Below are positions 37,860 to 49,725 of a stretch of 64,000 bases of DNA, piece after piece (the stretch's first letter is position 1; each line of letters opens with the position of its first letter). Below the pieces are notes generated by a model. The model saw only the letters and a list, made by a program, of their open reading frames with translations. It ran no database searches and was not told where the DNA came from. Made by a program: the position numbers and the translations under genes. Source of the stretch: Mycobacterium innocens (lineage in GTDB: Bacteria; Actinomycetota; Actinomycetes; Mycobacteriales; Mycobacteriaceae); the NCBI RefSeq assembly GCF_900566055.1, contig NZ_UPHQ01000104.1, positions 62,001-126,000 of the forward strand, in the 5' to 3' direction.

Positions 37860-39272
37860 GTGACCGAGACGGCGAGCGAGACCGGCAGCTGGCGCGAACT
37901 GCTGAGCAGGCACTTGGGGACGGCCACCATGCTGGCCGGCGGCGTTGCGCTGTATGCCACCAACGAGTTCCTGACCGTCAGCCTCCTTCCGAGCACCATC
38001 GCCGAAATCGGTGGCAGCCGGCTGTACGCCTGGGTGACGACCCTGTATCTGGTCGGTTCGGTGGTGGCGGCGACCTCGGTCAACCCGATGCTGCTGCGGG
38101 TCGGTGCCCGCACCTCGTATCTGATGGGACTGACCGTCTTCGGCGTCGCGAGCCTGTTGTGTGCGGCCGCGCCGAATATGGAGACCCTGGTCGCCGGACG
38201 CACCCTGCAGGGGGTGGCCGGCGGACTGCTGGCAGGACTCGGTTACGCGCTGATCAACGCTGCGCTGCCGCATCGGCTGTGGACGCGCGGCTCGGCGCTG
38301 GTGTCGGCCATGTGGGGGGTGGCGACGCTGGTCGGGCCGGCGACGGGCGGACTATTCGCGCAGTTCGGGCTGTGGCGGTGGGCGTTCGCTGCGATGGCGG
38401 TGATGTCCGGGCTGATGGCCCTGTTGGTAGTGGCCGTGCTGAGCAGCCGGGCCGGCGCACGCGGTGGGCAGCCGGTGACCTTCGCGCACAAGGTGCCGGT
38501 GTGGTCGTTGTTGTTGATGGGCGCTGCCGCCCTGGCAGTCAGCGTCGCCGAACTCCCGCGCTACCTGGTGCAGACCGTCGGCCTGCTCGCCGCCAGTGTG
38601 CTGCTGATCGGGATCTTTGTGGTCGTCGACTGGCGGCTGCACGTAGCAGTGTTGCCGCACAGCGTGTTTGGGCCTGGACCGTTGAAGTGGATCTACCTGA
38701 CCATGTCCGTGCAGATGGTCGCCGCGATGGTGACCACCTATGTGCCGTTGTTCGGTCAGCGGTTGGGCAACCTGACACCGGTGGCGGCCGGATTCCTGGG
38801 TGCGTCACTGGCGGTGGGCTGGACGGCCAGCGAGATTGTCAGCGCATCGGTGAACAACACCCGGGTGATCGGGCATGCGGTGGCGGCAGCGCCGTTGGTG
38901 ATGGCGTCGGGCTTGGCGCTTGGTGCTGTCACCCAGCGTGCCGATGCCCCGCTGGGGGTCGTCGCGCTGTGGGCGCTGGCGCTGCTGATCACCGGGACCG
39001 GGATCGGGATCGCCTGGCCGCATCTGTCCGCGTGGGCGATGGATTCCGTCGACGATCCGGCCGAGAGCGGCGCCGCGGCGGCGGCCATCAACATCGTGCA
39101 GCTGATCTCGGCGGCTTTCGGCGCCGGCCTGGCCGGTGTCGTGGTCAACAGGGCCGAGGGGGGCGAAGTGACGGCCGCTCGCTGGTTGTTCGCGGTATTC
39201 ACCGTGCTGGCCGCCCTCGGGTTCATCGCCTCCTACCGGGCGACCCAGCGCCAACGTCGGTCACCGGGTTGA
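37860..39272 (+). CDS. MFS multidrug-exporter-type membrane protein (Rv1634-like)
   Basis: A 470-residue major facilitator with about 14 predicted membrane segments (DHA2-like). Visible are the opening helix ATMLAGGVALYATNEFLTVSLLPSTIAEIGG and the motif-A-like stretch FGVASLLCAAAPNMETLVAGRTLQG. Likely a drug or metabolite exporter driven by protons; the substrate is unknown. GTG start at 37860, 34 bases after uvrB. The end converges on the mannosyltransferase gene with a 12-base overlap. Confidence 0.87.
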   Translation: MTETASETGSWRELLSRHLGTATMLAGGVALYATNEFLTVSLLPSTIAEIGGSRLYAWVTTLYLVGSVVAATSVNPMLLRVGARTSYLMGLTVFGVASLLCAAAPNMETLVAGRTLQGVAGGLLAGLGYALINAALPHRLWTRGSALVSAMWGVATLVGPATGGLFAQFGLWRWAFAAMAVMSGLMALLVVAVLSSRAGARGGQPVTFAHKVPVWSLLLMGAAALAVSVAELPRYLVQTVGLLAASVLLIGIFVVVDWRLHVAVLPHSVFGPGPLKWIYLTMSVQMVAAMVTTYVPLFGQRLGNLTPVAAGFLGASLAVGWTASEIVSASVNNTRVIGHAVAAAPLVMASGLALGAVTQRADAPLGVVALWALALLITGTGIGIAWPHLSAWAMDSVDDPAESGAAAAAINIVQLISAAFGAGLAGVVVNRAEGGEVTAARWLFAVFTVLAALGFIASYRATQRQRRSPG

Positions 39273-40832
39273 TTTGACGACCTGCGAATAGTGGAACTGC
39301 CACCGCTCGACGATGTGGAAGCCCAGGTAGCCGGGAAACTGGTACACCGGCGTGCGCCCGAACGCCGTTCCCGGCGACAAACGTTGTCCCACTTGATGAT
39401 CCGGCAATGATTTGTCGCGGTTGGTGATCGTCCACAGCGTCGTGCATTTATTGATCTTGGCGGTGGTCAGCCACACCGCGACGTGGCCGTCCCACAGCGT
39501 GCCGACCTCGGGCCCGTAGGCGCCGCGTTCGACGTCGACCACCGACCGGAACGCTGCCGGCCGGGTGGCCAGCAGCGCCCGGATCGGCCCCGGTCTCCAC
39601 GGCACGGTGTTGTCCACCAGCAGGCAATCACCGGGTGCGGCATGGGCACTGATGACGTCGGCCACCTGGCTGTAATCCCAGCCCTCCTTGGCGTAGGGCC
39701 CGCGTTGGGTGAAGTAGTAGTTCGGGAACGCCGCGGCGGCGAAGAGCGCCACCGCGCCGGCTATGAGCCAGGGCTCGCGGGCGACGGTGACGATGCAGAT
39801 GGCCAGGATGACCGCCGCCCCAGGGGCGGTCAGTATCAGGTAGCGCGGGTAGTAGATGGGTTCGACGGTCGCCGAGTAGATCAGGACGACGGCGGTGGGA
39901 ACGACCACCCAGGCCACGCCGGCAAGCAGCAGCGGTCGGGTGCCCTGGCCGGGCCCCGGCGCGCCGGTCAACCGCAGCACGACGGCGACGGCGACGACCA
40001 CGCCGGACAAGATGGCGAACGGAACACTGTGGTCGAAGTACTGGCGATGCACCACATCGAGGAAGAGGTTTCGGTTCAGCCCCGAGATCCACCCGACCTG
40101 CCACACCTGTCCGTGGGCGAACAGGACGAAGGGCGTCATGGCCCCGACCGCGGCCAGCGAGGCGACCGCCCACCAGATGGCGGGAGCTTTCCGCGATTGC
40201 GCCGGGGCCAGCAGGGGCAGCAGCGCGGCGTACACCGGCACCAGCAGTCCCAAGTTGATGCTGATCAAGATCGACAGCATCAACCCCAGCGCATACAGCA
40301 GCCACAGCCATGGCTTGTTGCGCCGCACCGCGATGACCAGCAGCACCGTCAACCAGACCGCGGCCGTCACCGACAATGCAGAGGAGCGCGCCTCGATGCC
40401 CGCCCAGGTCACCCGCGGCAGGATGGCAAAGACGGCTCCCGCACACAACGCGGTGCTGCGGCCGGAAAACTGCTTGGCGAACACGACAACGCCGCCGGCG
40501 GCGGCTCCGATGGCCAGGCTGCTGGGAACCCGCGACCAGAACTCGGTCGGCGGGAAGATCGCGAACCAGCCGTGCATCAGCAGGTAGTACAGGCCGTGTA
40601 CCGCATCGATATGGCCCAGCAGATTCCACAGCTCCGGCAGGGTGCGCCGTGCCGAAGCCGAGATCGTCGCACCCTCGTCGAACCACAGCGACGGCCGACT
40701 GGCCCAGGCTCCGCTCACGATCGTCGCCAGCAAAGCGATCGCCCAGGGGTCGAGGCGGCGGCCACGGGCATGCGAGCGCGCCGCCTCACCCGCCAGCGGC
40801 GCCGCGTCCTGATCCAGTGTCGGTGCAGACAT
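39261..40832 (-). CDS. GT-C family mannosyltransferase (Rv1635c/CapA-like)
   Basis: A 523-residue membrane glycosyltransferase with about 10-11 membrane segments and the GT-C acidic pair in the first periplasmic loop (SLWFDEGATISASARR). The soluble C-terminal third ends WQFHYSQVVKSTR. The M. tuberculosis counterpart adds the first mannose cap to lipoarabinomannan from polyprenyl-phospho-mannose, so this strain may cap its LAM; that is inferred from position and similarity. ATG 40832 (MSAPTLDQD) is chosen; an upstream frame extension looks non-coding. Confidence 0.87.
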   Translation of the reverse strand: MSAPTLDQDAAPLAGEAARSHARGRRLDPWAIALLATIVSGAWASRPSLWFDEGATISASARRTLPELWNLLGHIDAVHGLYYLLMHGWFAIFPPTEFWSRVPSSLAIGAAAGGVVVFAKQFSGRSTALCAGAVFAILPRVTWAGIEARSSALSVTAAVWLTVLLVIAVRRNKPWLWLLYALGLMLSILISINLGLLVPVYAALLPLLAPAQSRKAPAIWWAVASLAAVGAMTPFVLFAHGQVWQVGWISGLNRNLFLDVVHRQYFDHSVPFAILSGVVVAVAVVLRLTGAPGPGQGTRPLLLAGVAWVVVPTAVVLIYSATVEPIYYPRYLILTAPGAAVILAICIVTVAREPWLIAGAVALFAAAAFPNYYFTQRGPYAKEGWDYSQVADVISAHAAPGDCLLVDNTVPWRPGPIRALLATRPAAFRSVVDVERGAYGPEVGTLWDGHVAVWLTTAKINKCTTLWTITNRDKSLPDHQVGQRLSPGTAFGRTPVYQFPGYLGFHIVERWQFHYSQVVKSTR

Positions 40833-41154
40833 GATGCCTGTCACTGTAGGTCGCCGGCGATGATTCCGGTCACCAGCCGTCGTCTCGCCACCCGGTCGGG
40901 CATCGGAACGCACCGCCGCCAGTGCCACCCCGCATGATCGCGATATCTACCGAAAAGCATTGCACCACAGCTAGTTTCGCAGTGAACCGGGACTGTCCAT
41001 GGCGTTGCCGCCACCCGCTGACGTGCTACGGCTGCCCCGGCCCGGCAAAATGCGGATTGCGCCACGCCGGTCCGGTGTGGGTAATCTGACCCATCTGGAT
41101 CAGGCAAAGCGATACTGTCTGGGGTTGGCGTAGCAACCGACACTGGGAGGGTAA
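40833..41154. other. Divergent intergenic region, promoters of mannosyltransferase and usp genes
   Basis: A 322-base gap between divergent genes. I see no gene in it. The right end carries a good ribosome site (GGGAGGGTAA) directly before the stress-protein ATG. No clear repeat or strong -35/-10 pair stands out. Confidence 0.4.
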
Positions 41155-41595
41155 ATGGGCGCCTATCGGACCGTGGTGGTAGGAACCGACGGCTCGGACT
41201 CGTCGATGCGGGCAGTGGACCGGGCCGCGGAGATCGCCGGGGCAGATGCCACGTTGATCATCGCGTCGGCGTACCTGCCTCAACACGAGGACGCCCGAGC
41301 CGCCGACGTCCTGAAGGACGAAAGCTACAAGGTGACGGGCACCGCCCCGATCTACGAGATCCTGCACGACGCCAAGGAACGGGCGCACAACGCCGGCGCG
41401 AAGAACGTCGAGGAACGCGCGATCGTGGGCGCTCCGGTCGACGCGCTGATCAGCCTCGCCGAAGAAGCGCAGGCCGACCTCCTGGTGGTCGGCAACGTCG
41501 GCCTGAGCACGATCGCGGGGCGGTTGCTGGGTTCGGTGCCGGCCAACGTCTCGCGGCGGGCCAAGGTCGACGTGCTCATCGTGCACACCACCTAG
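41155..41595 (+). CDS. Universal stress protein (Rv1636/TB15.3-like)
   Basis: A 146-residue UspA-fold protein: TVVVGTDGSDSSMRAVDRAAEIA at the N-terminus and the nucleotide-binding loop VVGNVGLSTIAGRLLGS near the C-terminus (GxxG, then 9 residues, then GS). The M. tuberculosis counterpart binds cAMP and has been proposed as a cAMP sink; two adenylyl cyclases lie in the same window. A strong GGGAGGG site precedes ATG 41155. Confidence 0.93.
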   Translation: MGAYRTVVVGTDGSDSSMRAVDRAAEIAGADATLIIASAYLPQHEDARAADVLKDESYKVTGTAPIYEILHDAKERAHNAGAKNVEERAIVGAPVDALISLAEEAQADLLVVGNVGLSTIAGRLLGSVPANVSRRAKVDVLIVHTT

Positions 41596-41658
41596 CCTCC
41601 ATAGCCGGGCCTCAATAGCCGGCCGGCTGCGCGGACCGGATTTCCGTTCGGCGCATTT

Positions 41659-42483
41659 TCACCGGTGGCTCGCCTGGACCTGGGAGCGTTTTATTTGATG
41701 GGGAATGCCGGTGAGAACGAGTTCGGCAGTACGCCTGGGAGCCTCGGCAAGCATCGAGAAGACGGCTGCCCGCCTGGGCAGCCGGACGTGTTTGCGGCCC
41801 TTCTGTACAGCGGACACGACCTGATCGGCAACCATCTCGCGGGTGACGTCGACCATGAGGTGCATCCGGTAGAGGCGGCGGAAGGAATCAGCGGTCGGCG
41901 GGTAATCCTCGGTATGGGCCAGCAGGTCGGTGGGAATCGGCCCGAGTTCGACGAGGGTGGTGCGGATCGGCAAGCCGCGAAGGTCGGCTCGCAGGCCTGC
42001 GGTGAAATGAGAAAGGGCCGCTTTGGAAGCCGAGTAGGTCACTAACCCGGGAAGGGCTACGCAGCCCGCCATCGAGGAGACGTTGACGATATGCCCGCCG
42101 CCGCGGTGAAGCATTCGAGGGATCGCGTGCCGGCACAATTCGGCGGGCGCGAGGTAGTTGACCTCGGTGACTCGTCGCAAATCATCCTCGGGTGCGTCGG
42201 TGAAGCCACCCGTCTGGTTGTCGATGCCGGCATTGTTGACGAGGACGTCGATCGGCCCCACTTCGTCCTCGATGCGCGCAATCAGCATGCGTACCTGGCC
42301 GGGCTCCGACAGGTCGGCAACGTGGGCAGAGCCTCCGAGCTCGCCCGCCAGCGTGCGAAGGACCCCGTCGGTCCGCGCGACGAGCGCCACGCTTGCCCCG
42401 GCACCGGCGAACGCACGTGCGAGAGCCGCGCCGATGCCTCGTGAAGCCCCGGTGATCAAGACCCGTTTTTGCGCTAGCTCCAT
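41659..42483 (-). CDS. Short-chain dehydrogenase/reductase
   Basis: A 274-residue classical SDR: cofactor loop TGASRGIG (11-18), NNAG (83-86) and catalytic Ser137, Tyr150 and Lys154 (VSSMAG, TYSASK). An Arg after the glycine loop and ARTDG suggest NADPH use. A C-terminal extension is found in lipid-metabolising mycobacterial SDRs. Substrate unknown. It is followed 30 bases away by the E2-like gene in the same direction. I do not recall either gene between Rv1636 and Rv1637c. Confidence 0.88.
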   Translation of the reverse strand: MELAQKRVLITGASRGIGAALARAFAGAGASVALVARTDGVLRTLAGELGGSAHVADLSEPGQVRMLIARIEDEVGPIDVLVNNAGIDNQTGGFTDAPEDDLRRVTEVNYLAPAELCRHAIPRMLHRGGGHIVNVSSMAGCVALPGLVTYSASKAALSHFTAGLRADLRGLPIRTTLVELGPIPTDLLAHTEDYPPTADSFRRLYRMHLMVDVTREMVADQVVSAVQKGRKHVRLPRRAAVFSMLAEAPRRTAELVLTGIPHQIKRSQVQASHR

Positions 42484-42513
42484 GGCATCTCCTGCTGTCG
42501 GCGAACACTGCGC

Positions 42514-43449
42514 CTACGCCATCGCCGGCCGCTTCCCATTCGACTGGACGGGCGACCGGCGCGTCGTGCGCGGCGGCACGGGACGGGGGACCGGGTCGAA
42601 CGCCGCGGGATCGTCCAGATACTGGCGAAATACGTGGGCCATCGTCGCCGCCTGGTAACCGTCGACGAACCGGTGGTCCAGACCGATCGTCAACGGCAGC
42701 ACCGGGCGTACCACCGGTTGACCGTCTTCGGCGAGCACCCTGTCGGTCACGGCCCCGATCAGGATCCCGAACGGCACGTGGCAAAACGTCGGCCAGGGAG
42801 CGGCGGCCGTGTCCAGGCCGTAGGTGCCCACGTTGCTGACGAGTATCGAACCGTAGGGACGGGCCTCGAGCCCGAGGAAGGGCAGGGGCAGCTGGAGACT
42901 TTCGGTAACGAACGCGATCGCATCCATCACCGGGCGTAGCAGCAGCGGCGGGAGGCCTTTGACCATGGCCTTGGCTTGCTTGAACTGTGGATCTTCGTTG
43001 TGCCGGATCCGTGCGGCGCGATCAGCCAATTCTTTGGCGATGACCCAGGGCGGCTTCTCATTGATGCGACGCACGACGGCGCCGGAAAGATCCGTCCTGG
43101 CCGCTTCGACTCCCGTTACCACGTCTGTTCGCAGCGACACGACGAAAAAGCAGTCGATCGTCGGGGATGGCAGAAAGCTGCCGAACACCACGCGGCCGTT
43201 GAGGCCGGGCAGCGCTTCGACGACTTTGCCTGCCGCCCGGCCTACCAGATCCACGGGGGTGACATGCTGGCCCGTGGCTTCGCGAACCCGGGCGATGTAG
43301 TCCAGCAGCCGCGAAGCATCGATTTCGGCCGTCGCCCAGATGATCGGGTCCTTTCTGGGACGCCAGGTAGCCATGGCGATCTTGCGCCAAACGGAGAACG
43401 GGACAGATGACGGTGCCCACATCGTCGGAGCTCCATTCCTTCGCGCCAC
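42514..43449 (-). CDS. 2-oxo acid dehydrogenase acyltransferase (E2)-like catalytic domain, no lipoyl domain
   Basis: A 311-residue protein of the CoA-dependent acyltransferase fold with the catalytic motif GLDHRFVDGYQ (His259, Asp263) and LVSNVGTYGLDTAAAP. It lacks lipoyl and subunit-binding domains, so it cannot act as a normal E2 core; a free-standing acyltransferase on CoA or another thioester is more likely. It lies upstream of the SDR in an apparent two-gene operon. The start at 43449 is uncertain by about 10 residues. Confidence 0.82.
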   Translation of the reverse strand: MARRNGAPTMWAPSSVPFSVWRKIAMATWRPRKDPIIWATAEIDASRLLDYIARVREATGQHVTPVDLVGRAAGKVVEALPGLNGRVVFGSFLPSPTIDCFFVVSLRTDVVTGVEAARTDLSGAVVRRINEKPPWVIAKELADRAARIRHNEDPQFKQAKAMVKGLPPLLLRPVMDAIAFVTESLQLPLPFLGLEARPYGSILVSNVGTYGLDTAAAPWPTFCHVPFGILIGAVTDRVLAEDGQPVVRPVLPLTIGLDHRFVDGYQAATMAHVFRQYLDDPAAFDPVPRPVPPRTTRRSPVQSNGKRPAMA

Positions 43450-43584
43450 GACCGGCGCCTACCTCACTTCACGCCGGGCTTCGTGCCGATTGTGCGCCGC
43501 CACCGGGTCGCCGACGAGGGAACAAGGTCCCTACCGCCGCTGTCTTCCGGCCTTGTTCGGCCCCATGTCACCGCGAAGTGTCGT

Positions 43585-44262
43585 TCACCAGCCGCGGTCG
43601 CGCCACTCCTGAAGGTGAGGGCGTTCGATGCCCAGCACGGTGTCGTCACCATGGCCGGGATAGATGACGGTCGAGTCGGCGTACACGTCGAATACCCGGG
43701 TGGTGACGTCGGTGAGCAGCTGGGTGAAATCGCCGGGCTGCCAGGTCTTGCCGACTCCACCGGGAAACAGGCAGTCGCCGGTGAACAACTGCGTGACCCC
43801 GCCGGTCGCGGGGCCGTCGAGCGCCAGCGCGACCGATCCCGGTGTGTGCCCGCGCAAGTGGATGACGTCGAACGTCAGCTCGCCGATCCGGACGGTATCG
43901 CCGTTGGCGAGGAAACGATCGGGTTTGACCGGCAGCGGTTCGGCGTCGATTTGGTGGGCGGCGGTGGGGGCGCCGGTGGCTTCGGCCACCGCCTGCAGTG
44001 CCTGCCAATGGTCGAAGTGCTGATGACTGGTGACGATCAACGACACTTTCGGCGCGTACCGCCGGATCAGGTCGATGAGGACGTCGGCGTCATTGGCGGC
44101 GTCGATCAGTAGCGTTTCGCCGGTCGCAGCACATGTCACCAGGTAGGCATTGTTGTCCATGGGCCCCACCGACGCCTTGAGGATGGTGGCGCCGGGCAGC
44201 GTGCGTCGGGCCGCGGTCCCCGGGTCGACGTGTCCGGTGTAGTCGTCATCGACGGTGGTCAT
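43585..44262 (-). CDS. Metallo-beta-lactamase-fold hydrolase (Rv1637c-like)
   Basis: A 225-residue glyoxalase-II-like hydrolase with all metal ligands: SHQHFDHW (His80, His82, Asp84, His85), His139 in RGHTPGS, Asp163 in FTGDCLF and His204 in YPGHGDD. The substrate is unknown; thioester or sulfur-linked chemistry is plausible for the family. ATG 44262 (MTTVDDD) is preferred over the start 21 bases upstream. Confidence 0.9.
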   Translation of the reverse strand: MTTVDDDYTGHVDPGTAARRTLPGATILKASVGPMDNNAYLVTCAATGETLLIDAANDADVLIDLIRRYAPKVSLIVTSHQHFDHWQALQAVAEATGAPTAAHQIDAEPLPVKPDRFLANGDTVRIGELTFDVIHLRGHTPGSVALALDGPATGGVTQLFTGDCLFPGGVGKTWQPGDFTQLLTDVTTRVFDVYADSTVIYPGHGDDTVLGIERPHLQEWRDRGW

Positions 44263-44370
44263 GTGCGCCACTCTCCCCAGCAAGCGGTGTTACCCGCGAC
44301 TATCGCGGCTGCCCCGGCATTATCGTTGTCGGCGCAGGTCATAGGGGTCACCTTACTGGTCTGCGAATGC

Positions 44371-44393
44371 TTGTCGGTACGGGCACATAGCAT
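44371..44393 (+). promoter_or_regulatory. PafBC-type DNA-damage promoter of uvrA
   Basis: TTGTCGGTA (44371-44379), 8 bases, TAGCAT (44388-44393), against the consensus TTGTCRGTG-N8-TANNNT: a single mismatch. The expected start near 44400 leaves a leader of about 40 bases before GTG 44442. Confidence 0.75.
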
Positions 44394-44441
44394 GGGAGCG
44401 AACTCCGTCTCTAGAAGGAACCCGTCAGTGAAAGGGCCTGG

Positions 44442-47351
<2,910 letters not shown>

Positions 47352-47473
47352 GCCGGGTTCGGCCAATCCGTTGCGACGACACGCCGCCGAAACGCGTAGC
47401 AGCGGTTGAAGTTTCGGCGTCAGCCGGCACCGGCGGCGGTGACCAGACCTGGCGCCCCGTCCCGCCTACCGGG

Positions 47474-47752
47474 TCACTCATCGGTGCGCATCGACTCGCG
47501 GATTCGGGTCAGTCGTTCGGCGGCCGCACGCTGGCGCTTTTCGTACTGTTCCGCGACGGATCGGCCCTCCGTCGTCTCGGCATCCAGTTCGGCCGCACCC
47601 ATCGCCGTCGCGTATCGGGATTCGATCTTCTCCCGGACCGATTCGAAGGTCGGGACCCCCGCGGCGTCATATCCGGCGTCATATCCGGGGTTAGATCCGG
47701 CGTCATATCCGGCGTCGGACGAGTCGGCCTGGGCTGCTGGTTCGTCGGGCAT
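47474..47752 (-). CDS. Small conserved protein with GYDA repeats (Rv1638A-like)
   Basis: A 92-residue acidic protein. The N-terminal third has imperfect Gly-Tyr-Asp-Ala repeats (DAGYDAGSNPGYDAGYDAAG) encoded by a 12-bp tandem repeat. The rest is a predicted helix (FESVREKIESRYATAMGAAE, then AEQYEKRQRAAAERLTRIRES). No known function. The repeat number probably varies between strains. Confidence 0.7.
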   Translation of the reverse strand: MPDEPAAQADSSDAGYDAGSNPGYDAGYDAAGVPTFESVREKIESRYATAMGAAELDAETTEGRSVAEQYEKRQRAAAERLTRIRESMRTDE

Positions 47753-47761
47753 GCCGCCACG

Positions 47762-48205
47762 TTACTGCGGCTGTGTATCACCGCCGCGCCGGCGATCGAG
47801 GTAGCGGACCATCTGTGCCCAATACACCATGGTCAGCGTCATTTGCAGCGCGGTCGCGACAACCGCCGGCTTGAGTCGGCGGCGGTGGGCGGCGATCACC
47901 GCGCTCAGCGAAACGGCCGATGTCAGCGCGCTGACCAGCATCGCCGCGTCGGCCGGACGCTCGGCGATCCACAATTCCTCACCCAACATCGCCCGCGTCG
48001 CCCATGCTCGATGGTGTTTCGGCTTGCCGAAGACAACCGGATTGACGGCCAGCCACAATGCGATCACCGCGGCGTGGCCCCAGCGCCGGGTCCATATCGG
48101 CACCAGCGCCAGTGGTGTGCTTGCCCAGCGCGTCCAGGCGCTCCAGGGATTGCAGTGCCGGGCGAATAGCGCCCGGCGAACCCCCGCGACCGACCGCACC
48201 GGCAA
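47762..48205 (-). CDS. DUF6653-like small membrane protein
   Basis: A 147-residue protein with three to four hydrophobic segments (about 45-60, 85-105, 113-130) and the stretch NPVVFGKPKHHRAWATRAMLGEELWI, typical of a small actinobacterial membrane family. Function unknown. TTG start 48205 directly after the stop of the esterase gene, so translation is probably coupled. Confidence 0.68.
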   Translation of the reverse strand: MPVRSVAGVRRALFARHCNPWSAWTRWASTPLALVPIWTRRWGHAAVIALWLAVNPVVFGKPKHHRAWATRAMLGEELWIAERPADAAMLVSALTSAVSLSAVIAAHRRRLKPAVVATALQMTLTMVYWAQMVRYLDRRRGGDTQPQ

Positions 48206-49648
48206 CTACCGTCCGGCGGTGACGACCTGCGTTGCCGCACCGCCGGTACCCGGTAACGAAATCCGGGGCGCCTCCGGAGTGTCCAGCTGCCCGGCCAGCC
48301 AGGGCAGCGCCCGCACGAACGCCTGGTCGGCAAAGGGCCAATCGTGCTTGCCCGGTTGGGGGACCACCGCGCAGTCAATGCCGTTGGTCCGGCCCAGCGC
48401 GCACAGCGCATTGGCGGCCGCTGTCTGGTTGCTCGGATTTGCGGCGGCATCACGCCCTGCCACCCGCATGGCGGCGGTGTCGAGGATCGGAGTATCCCGA
48501 CGCCCCGCCGGTTGACCAGGGACAGAGATGGCGAACCAACCCGAAACCCCGGTATAGGGGCCGTGCCGGGTGATCACCGTCGTCGGATCGAATGCGGCCC
48601 AGGCGTCGGCGTTGCCGCCGAACAGCCTGGCGATGGTTTCCGCCTTGTTTCCCGCGTTCGGGTAGAAATCCCCGGCGACATCGACAAATGCGCTGAACAG
48701 TTCGGGGTGCATGACCGTCAAATCCACGGCGCAAGTCCCGCCCATCGACCAGCCCACAATGCCCCAGTTGCGCTGCCGCGAGCTGACGCCGAATTTCGAG
48801 ACCATATATGGCACAACGTCTTTGGTCAGATGATCGGCCGCGTTGCCGCGTCGTCCATTGACGCATTCCGTGTCGTTGTTGAAGGCTCCGCCGGAGTCGA
48901 CGAAGACCAGCACCGGCGCGTTGCCATCATGGGCGGTGGCAAATTCGTCGACCGTCTGCACGGCGTTGCCGGCTCGCGCCCAGTCGGCGGGGGTGTTGAA
49001 CTGGCCGCCGATCATCATCACGACAGGCAATCGCGGGGGCGAATCACTCGCGAACCAAGCGGGCGGCAGGTACACCAGCTCCCCGCGATGTTTGAAGTGC
49101 GATGCCGTGGACGGGATGGTGACCGTCACCACGCTGCCGTGCGGCGGCCGTGTCCCCTTGCCGGCCATCGCGGCAACGCTGGCCGGATCCGCCTGATCGG
49201 GCAGCGGACCCGAGGTGAGCTGGTTCCATGCGGCCTGAACCGTCGGGAAATAGCCGACCCACAGGTTGAGCGCCAACGCCGCGCTGAGCACACATAGCGG
49301 CACCGCCATCAGCGATGCGCCGCGACCCCACCAGCGCGCGCTGCGCCAGCCCAGGACCAGCACCGTCGCGGCCACGCCCGTCAAACCGGCCCAGACCCAG
49401 AGCGCGGCCGGGGCGGGATCATTGGCGAGCCCGCCGAGATACCACCCGGTCCCGCAGGCCGTCGCAGCGCCGACGGCCACCGCAGCCGGTAGCCGACGCC
49501 ACCGGCGAAACCGCGACCCGATCGCCAGCAGCAGTACGGTCGCGGTCACCAGCTGGACCGTGATCGGCAGCCAGCCGTACATCAGCGAGGTATGGGCGCT
49601 GGCCAGCGGTTGCGCCAGGTACGCCGTCGGCGCTGTCACAAGACCCAT
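48206..49648 (-). CDS. Membrane-anchored esterase of the antigen-85/esterase-D fold (Rv1639c-like)
   Basis: A 480-residue protein. The N-terminal part has about four membrane segments (residues 1-135). The C-terminal alpha/beta hydrolase domain faces outside, with VVMMIGGQFNTPADW, nucleophile elbow GWSMGG, PELFSAFVDVAGDFYPN and the likely catalytic His in QPGKHDWPFADQAF. Possibly a cell-wall lipid acyltransferase or esterase; substrate unknown. Start ATG 49648. Confidence 0.86.
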   Translation of the reverse strand: MGLVTAPTAYLAQPLASAHTSLMYGWLPITVQLVTATVLLLAIGSRFRRWRRLPAAVAVGAATACGTGWYLGGLANDPAPAALWVWAGLTGVAATVLVLGWRSARWWGRGASLMAVPLCVLSAALALNLWVGYFPTVQAAWNQLTSGPLPDQADPASVAAMAGKGTRPPHGSVVTVTIPSTASHFKHRGELVYLPPAWFASDSPPRLPVVMMIGGQFNTPADWARAGNAVQTVDEFATAHDGNAPVLVFVDSGGAFNNDTECVNGRRGNAADHLTKDVVPYMVSKFGVSSRQRNWGIVGWSMGGTCAVDLTVMHPELFSAFVDVAGDFYPNAGNKAETIARLFGGNADAWAAFDPTTVITRHGPYTGVSGWFAISVPGQPAGRRDTPILDTAAMRVAGRDAAANPSNQTAAANALCALGRTNGIDCAVVPQPGKHDWPFADQAFVRALPWLAGQLDTPEAPRISLPGTGGAATQVVTAGR

Positions 49649-49725
49649 TGTGATCGCTTGTTAACCGTCCTGGAACGTGTTCATTGGATGTTCGCTGTGT
49701 ATTCGCTGGCAGCTGTCGGACCCGC

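Noticed and set aside
39483..40937. A 484-codon plus-strand frame opposite the mannosyltransferase
   Set aside because: Antisense shadow with no hydrophobic pattern or motif.
49649..49725. LexA-type SOS box near the esterase start (paired GTTC sequences)
   Set aside because: The half-sites have the wrong spacing and orientation for the mycobacterial LexA palindrome.
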